A stretch of 64,000 nt of DNA from Castanea sativa (taxonomy: Eukaryota > Streptophyta > Magnoliopsida > Fagales > Fagaceae): assembly GCF_040712315.1 (NCBI RefSeq), contig NC_134023.1, forward strand, positions 13,587,442 through 13,651,441, in the 5' to 3' direction. The stretch's first letter is position 1. The number at the start of each line of letters is the position of its first letter. The notes beneath the pieces were generated by a model. That model was not told the origin of the DNA, ran no database searches, and was given only the letters and a program-made list of their open reading frames with translations. The translations under genes were made by a program, and so were the position numbers. Below are positions 58,334 to 64,000 of this stretch, piece after piece.

Positions 58334-58377
58334 ACGTCATAAATTGAAACTATATAAAAAAAAATATGTCATCATTG

Positions 58378-59048
58378 AAACATTTATTACTTGCCAGACA
58401 CACACACATACACATATAGGATAGAAATTCTACTTTAACCTAATCTAAGTGTATATGTATGTGAAACTCCAAAAGTTATACATCTTTTTAGGCCATATAG
58501 ATATTGAATAAGAAAACTCATGGTTAAAAATACATTACTAAGGAAAAAAAAATACACTATATCTTTTACACCATAGATTTGTAGAAAACTTTTATTTAAT
58601 CTCTGTGAAATTACTAAGGAAAAAAAAAAACTATATGAAATTGTGAGTCGTTTACATTTATATGGCAAATTGGCCAAAATAAAATTTTAGTTTATTCTCA
58701 TATCAACGGAAGTTAATTTTTTATTTTGCCCATTAGACATGTCATCAATTTTTATCCAAAAGATAATGATAGAGACTAAATTGACACGGTACTAAAATGT
58801 TAGATACCAAATTGATATAATTGAAAAGTTAGTGATTAAATTGAAATATAATGTATAAGATAGAGACAAAAAACGTTGTTTAATTTTTAATTTTTAATTT
58901 TCATATTTGTATGTTTATTTATCAAATTAATTAATTAATAATATTGATGATTTGTATTTAATAATATTAATAATTATGTAATGATTATCCCGTTTCCGTG
59001 ATGTAATGGGTATAAGTACAAGACTTCTGTCCAAATTTTGAACACAAG
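58378..59048. other. Intergenic sequence upstream of CPL4
   Basis: AT-rich; 58470-58545 resembles 56656-56744. The probable CPL4 5' UTR follows at 59049-59175 and includes CCAAACCAAACCAAACCCTA. Confidence 0.4.
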
Positions 59049-59175
59049 GTCACAAAAGCGCACACAAAGCCCCGAACTGAAACCAAACCAAACCAAACCC
59101 TAGCCCCGTTCCACACTCACATCAGACGCCTGTGTTTGGTCCATTCGTAATTCGGTCTGAAGTGAATTAGTGGAG

Positions 59176-62100
59176 ATGATCGATTCACATTCACTGGTCA
59201 AGTCAAGCACTGAACACTTTGCTGCGTTTCTCGATGGAGAACTCGATTCCGACAAAAATCATGTGATGTGTGTGTTTTTTTTTTGGCCAATACAACCAAC
59301 CATTTGATCATGTGCTTAAAAGTTATTTGAGTAATTGAGGGCTGGGACTCATGTTAATTAACTGATACTAAATTGGACTGAACTAAACTATACCCCTAAT
59401 AATCAAATCAAATCAAAACTAACCATAGTGTGTGTTTGCTTATTTATATATTGCCCAATGCAAACACACGGATCAATTTTACCAAAAGGTTACACTTGAA
59501 TTTGGTTCCACAATTGAATTTCACCAAAAGGGTACACTTGAAATTTGATTCCGCAATTGATTTTTACCAAAAGGGTACTTGAATTCAATTCCGCAATTGA
59601 ATTTTACCAAAAGGGTACTTGAATTTGATTCCACAATATTTAACTGAGTATATAGTATGAAAAATTCTAGGATTACAACCAATTCCATGGGTCATTAGTC
59701 GATAGACAACAGTTTTCCACATAGGAGAGTTGTGTGAAATTTGTTGCAGTCCTAGAATAACTCGAATAGTATTCATGCTGTTGTGTTCTCTGACTTCCTG
59801 TTCTTCTGTGTCTCATCTCATTGTTCAACTATATATAATTTGAACTCCAACCTATGCTTATGCTATGCATTATTAACCTGCAGGTTAAAAAGGCGCAAAG
59901 TGGAGGAGAAGGAGTTTGAAAACAAAGAGGAACTTCAACCGTTAATGAAGGATGACTGTACACATCCTGGTACCATTAAACAAATGTGTAATCATTGTGG
60001 GAAAATCTTGCAGGCGGAATCTGGTGTGGCAATTAGTTACATTCACAAGGTAACCTTCCCTTCTTTGAGATGACCAACTATTTTGTGGAGCTATGAATTT
60101 TGGTTGTCTTTGCTACATAAAGGATGAAAATATCTATCATACTTGTAAAATTTTCAATATCTTGAGGTACATTTACAAAGTAATGAATCTAAAGATCCCC
60201 TAATATGAAATAATATTAGAATTACAACTTGAGAGATGTAAACCAACTTTGAACATTATTTGCAGGGAATAAGGCTTCAGAATCATGAAATTGTCAGACA
60301 TAGAAACGCAGACACAGAGAATCCATTACGCCACAAAAAGCTTTACTTGGTTCTTGATTTAGATCATACACTGCTAAATTCTACTGGCCTTAGAGCTATG
60401 ACTTCCCAAGAAGAACATTTGAAGAGCCAAACAGATTCTTTGCAAGGTATTTCTGTTACCTTTATGTTTGATTATAGTATGTTATAGTACTTTGCATTTA
60501 GTATATAATTGTTTTCAGGTATTGCAGTGACATTGCTTCTTTGTTTGTATTATCGACTCTAATAGCTTGGCTAGATACTATTATAAGTTACAATTTGTAA
60601 CATCATCATGCTGTACAACTTCTAAAAGTCATCATGAATGATTATTGTTTGGTTCTGAATCTGTTGATGAAAGTTTTTATTTGAGTGCTTTCTTAATGGA
60701 ATGTTCAGATTTCTAACCAAAGGTAGGTAAAACTTCCAAAGAAACGAAAAGGATATAGTTTACTCTATTTCTTATGCAGTCTTATGTTGTAAAATCACCA
60801 TAACCATGAGTCACCGGAAGTTTTGAGGAATTTCTGGTGGAATATTTTGATTTCCCACAGAATGTTGTTGCGCACTGCCTTTTCGTTTTCACTTGCCTGC
60901 ACCTTTTTTGCTCTCCTCCCTCCCCTTTTTTAAAGAAAGATTGGCAGAATTTATTTGTTATACTTAAGACAAGCTTAAATACTGTCTTCATTTGTAATAT
61001 CACTGTGAGTTTTTTTTTGTTCCTTAAGGCATGAGGCAAACTGCAAATAGGAAAGTTTTGGTAGTTATAGAGAAAAAGTGCTATCATGGTATTCATTTTG
61101 CATGGATATGTGGTAAAAACATAGAACATTCAAAAGCAAATTTATTTAAGAATAATTCCTTCCTCATTGTTTGCGTCCTTGTCCCCTATAGGCCATGGAA
61201 ACTAAATAGAGGCTCTCTTATTAATTCGATTGATTATCAAGTTGGCTTTGCTTGTCACTATATCTGCTCTGCTGCAGAAGATGTGTATTTATTCTTTTTG
61301 AAAAATATATATTGTCTAATTTTTTTGGTTTTGGTTGCACTGTCTTTTCTTTGACATTCTGGGCATTTGAGTGACTTGATGTGCTTGTGGCCTTATGGTA
61401 TTCAAAAATTATGAAATGGACAGATGTCTCAAAAGGCAGCCTCTTCATGGTGAACTCTGTGCATATGATGACGAAGCTAAGGCCCTTTGTTCGCACATTT
61501 CTAAAAGAAGCTAGTGAAATGTTTGAGTTGTACATTGACACAATGGGTGATCGGGCCTATGCTTTGGAAATGGTTGAGCTGCTTGATCCTCAGAGAGAGT
61601 ACTTCAGTGGTAGAGTGATTTCACGTGATGATCGTACCCAGATAAATAAAAAGGATCTTGATATCTTTCTTGGGCATGAAAGTGCTGTTCTGATTCTTGA
61701 TGATACAGAAGAGGTAGGTACATCTGTGATCAGCTGAATATCTCTGCTTAATCAATTTTTTTTTTTTTTTCTGTTTAATCCGATAGTGTTCGTTACACAT
61801 GATAATACATTTAATCTTTCTGTTTTACCCACTAAAAGAACTTCTTTCAACACTACAAGTCTTATTTGTAGGGAAGATTCAGATTATTGAAGGGAAATTT
61901 CATCATTATTTTAAATATGTAGCACTTACTCAGGTCGAGAAAAGAACATTACTGGTTCTACCAGTCATGGTTTGCCTATCATTTTATCATTTACTTTTGG
62001 TGTCTCTGGAAACATGTTTGAAGTTGTAATTTCAAACATATAGACAATGAAGTTCAAATAGAATGAGCTAGAACTCAAGTGTGAATATGAAAGAGCGAAG

Positions 62101-64000
62101 GCGCCATTGTAGTTTGCATCTTTGTTTGTTCATGTTGTCTTCCATAAAACGGCAGAGTTCAGGAATTTGGTGTTGTACTTTGCTGAAGTGACTGATGCTC
62201 ATGTCTTTAAGATAATTCAAATTAGTACAGAAGGTATGTTGATGTTGCAGGTTTGTATTCAGAAGAAACATGTTGAATTTGGAATCAAAAACTTCCCAAA
62301 AGTTGTGAAAATCCTGTCAAGTGAAATATTTTTTGGATCTAATATATCCTGTGCATGAGACTGAAGCTTATATACAGGTTTTATAAACATCATTGAATCA
62401 TCAAGCTGTCTGGCATTGATTGAAAAATTACACAAAGTTCTATATTTTGTATTTGTTAATTCCTGCCTTAGGAACTCATGATTTGCTACTTCTTTAAAAA
62501 GCCAAAATTTTATTTTATTCAATAACAGTTAAAATTCAAATCCAATTAGAAATCATAATAATAAAAGGTTATTTGAAAATCTGTTTGAAGCTGTTGAAGG
62601 GAAATTTGAAAGTATTTCCTAGTACCAGCTTGCATGTGGTTGTTCTTTTATATGTTTAATTTTATTTTTTGGGAATATATATGTGTACTTATTCAGTTAT
62701 TAGGATATAGGTGCATAGGGAAGTGATACCTGTTATTTGTTTAGATTCATTTTCATGGCCTTTGAACTTGCAATTTATCTTATAGGTTTTTGTGGCTGCA
62801 ATCATCCTGTTACCATAAGCTTGATGTAAATGTTTTGCATTGTTGTAGGTATGGCAAACAAATAAGGAGAATCTAATAGTAATGGAAAGATACTTTTTCT
62901 TTGCTTCAAGTTGTTGCCGATTTCGCTTCAATTGTAAATCTCTTGCTGAGTTGAAGAGAGATGAAAGTGAGACTGATGGAGCACTTGCAACTGTGCTTAA
63001 AGTTCTTAAGAAAATCCATTATATGTTCTTTGATGTATGTCCCTCTTTGTTTCACTTGTTGATATTAGATGTTAAATTTCTTGAGTGATAAATTCTTATG
63101 TACGGAAACCTTATTGCAGGAACTTAAGGACAATCTTGTTGACAGAGATGTGAGGCAGGTAAATTTTTTCTTGACAACTGAAACATGAATTTGTTGTTCT
63201 AAGTTGCTTTCACTTGTCTGATCTTTTGTTGTCCGGTCCTGGCCCCCAGTGGCAAGCACCTCTACATGTGTGTATATTTAACATTCCTGTCATAAGGACG
63301 GTTTTAATTTTGTCCCAATGAGACTAGAAAATCTGAACAATTAATGACTTTTGTGTTGAGGTATTAAATCTGGCTCATGTAGTGTTTTTTATGTTTGTCA
63401 AATCCTTAATTACCGCTACCATCTCTCTCTCCCCCCTATTTTGCCTTGGTTCCACTTAACCTGGCATGTGTTCTGGCCTATTGAATGAAACTTGGTCTAA
63501 ATCATGCATATCCTGGTCTCTCTCTTTCTTCTTCTTCTTCTTTTTTTTTTTTTTTTTTTTTCAGATTAGTAGTGAAGATGCATTCTCAGTAAAACATTAC
63601 TTAAGGCAGGCTGATGATTGTTATAAATATATTGAATGGACACCATGTGTTCTACTTTGTGATCAGAAATCAGTTTATAAAATGTTTGGTGTTGACTTTA
63701 TTAATATTTGTCTGTTGATTCCCTCATCCCATGCGATAATTTGTTGCCTGTTTTCCTAAAAACTTTGAAAAGGAGAATTATGGACAAGTTGATTTTTCTT
63801 TATGAAGATTTGTGTTAATAAAGATATTTAATATTTATGTTATTTTCTGCAGATGCTGAAAACAGTTCAGAAAGAAGTTCTGAAGGGGTGCAAAATTGTC
63901 TTCAGCCGAGCGTTTCCAACCATAGACCGGGCTGAAAATCAACATCTGTGGAAGATGGCAGAACAGCTGGGAGCTACTTGTGTGACAAAGCTTGATTCAT
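59176..64000 (+). CDS. CPL4: FCP1-type RNA polymerase II CTD phosphatase (CPL4-like), 3' end beyond window
   Basis: Exons: 59176-59267 (donor uncertain; HFAAFLDGELDSD), 59884-60049 (LKRRKVEEKE, CTHPGTIKQMCNHCGKIL, YIHK), 60266-60446 (RHKKLYLVLDLDHTLLNST), 61424-61713 (SKGSLFM, MMTKLRPFVRTFLKEASEMF, MGDRAYALEM, ESAVLILDDTEE), 62849-63034 (VWQTNKENLIVMERYFFF, FNCKSLAELKRDES), 63120-63158 (ELKDNLVDRDVRQ) and 63853 onward (VLKGCKIVFSRAFP, LWKMAEQLGATCV: start of the BRCT domain). Phases are consistent from exon 2 on. The catalytic DXDXT loop (DLDHT) and the distal LILDD aspartates are present. FCP1 enzymes remove phosphate from Ser residues of the Pol II CTD in the nucleus; the BRCT domain aids CTD binding. 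The family YIYTMG motif reads YIDTMG here. The remaining BRCT sequence lies past the right edge. Confidence 0.93.
59474..59636. repeat. 40-43-bp minisatellite in CPL4 intron 1, four units
   Basis: ACCAAAAGGKTAC begins at 59481, 59523, 59566 and 59606. Each unit continues ACTTGAATTYGRTTCCRCAA TTGA-like sequence with small indels. Confidence 0.85.

Larger units (their letters stand above)
56760..58362 (+). mobile_element. tRNA-derived SINE, split by a solo LTR
   Basis: A SINE head starts at 56760 (GTGGGTTTCAGTTAGTTCAA) with a polymerase III B-box-like GGTTCAATC at 56816-56824 and an A-box-like TTAGTTCAACTAGCA at 56771-56785. The tail resumes at 58334 (ACGTCATAAATTGAAAC) and ends in an A-run at 58355-58362. 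The 15-bp string AATATGTCATCATTG at 56745-56759 and 58363-58377 is the target duplication. Without the inserted LTR it is about 165 bp. Confidence 0.75.

Noticed and set aside
63466..63759. Open frame with ISSEDAFSVKHYLRQADDCY
   Set aside because: Looks somewhat protein-like and follows a CAG acceptor, but CPL4 exons on both sides join directly in phase without it and the sequence has no place in the FCP1 family; treated as intron.
1..64000. tRNA, rRNA, CRISPR, bacterial-type operons or phage-like systems
   Set aside because: None seen by eye on either strand; direct repeats present are microsatellites, LTRs or transposon duplications.

Overview
This window looks like a repeat-rich stretch of a eudicot nuclear genome. 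The protein-coding signal is a few intron-containing plant genes separated by long AT-rich tracts and layered transposable elements. Four host genes are readable: the 3' exons of a nucleotide-sugar (CMP-sialic acid transporter-like) transporter (+, 11373-17581), an intronless PORR-domain organellar RNA-binding protein (-, 41680-42870), the HORMA-domain protein REV7/MAD2L2 (+, 51796-53910), and most of an FCP1-type RNA polymerase II CTD phosphatase, CPL4 (+, about 59176 to the window end). The repeat types (degenerate LINEs, a tRNA-derived SINE, hAT, MULE and Harbinger MITEs) suggest a woody eudicot, perhaps Fagales. That placement is an impression and was not tested.

The first 11 kb is a four-level nest. 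A minus-strand LINE (1-2399 plus 10550-about 10935) was split inside its ORF1 by a TIR element (2400-10549) with a perfect 8-bp target duplication, GTATTGGG. That element was opened by a hAT-like element (2915-9613), and that one by a plus-strand LINE (about 3250-9378). The nest appears to lie inside an intron of the transporter gene, because the exons at 11373 onward lack their upstream partners. The last transporter intron carries a minus-strand Ty3 chromodomain retrotransposon with both LTRs and a 5-bp duplication (12649-17358).

From 17.6 to 41 kb there is no clearly identified host gene. It holds two MITEs (20399-20525; 21769-22369, a sister copy of the element at 2400-10549), an Athila-like Ty3 element (about 23300-29018) that switches abruptly into the 3' part of a Copia element (29019-30046), two solo LTRs (32758-33678; 36843-37594), a Harbinger-type MYB/SANT gene remnant (34455-36118) and a LINE RNase H remnant (39573-40069). 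A phase-consistent pair of candidate exons at 31340-31603 belongs to an unrecognised gene.

From 41 to 64 kb the PORR, REV7 and CPL4 genes are separated by MITEs with recognisable target duplications (43951-44543, 54364-54543, 54627-55360), a SINE split by a solo LTR (56760-58362), simple repeats and a possible Z-DNA tract (49558-49613). The four genes are unrelated in function (nucleotide-sugar transport, organelle RNA processing, translesion synthesis or genome stability, Pol II CTD dephosphorylation). Nothing suggests they are co-regulated. I saw no tRNA, rRNA, CRISPR array or prokaryote-type operon.
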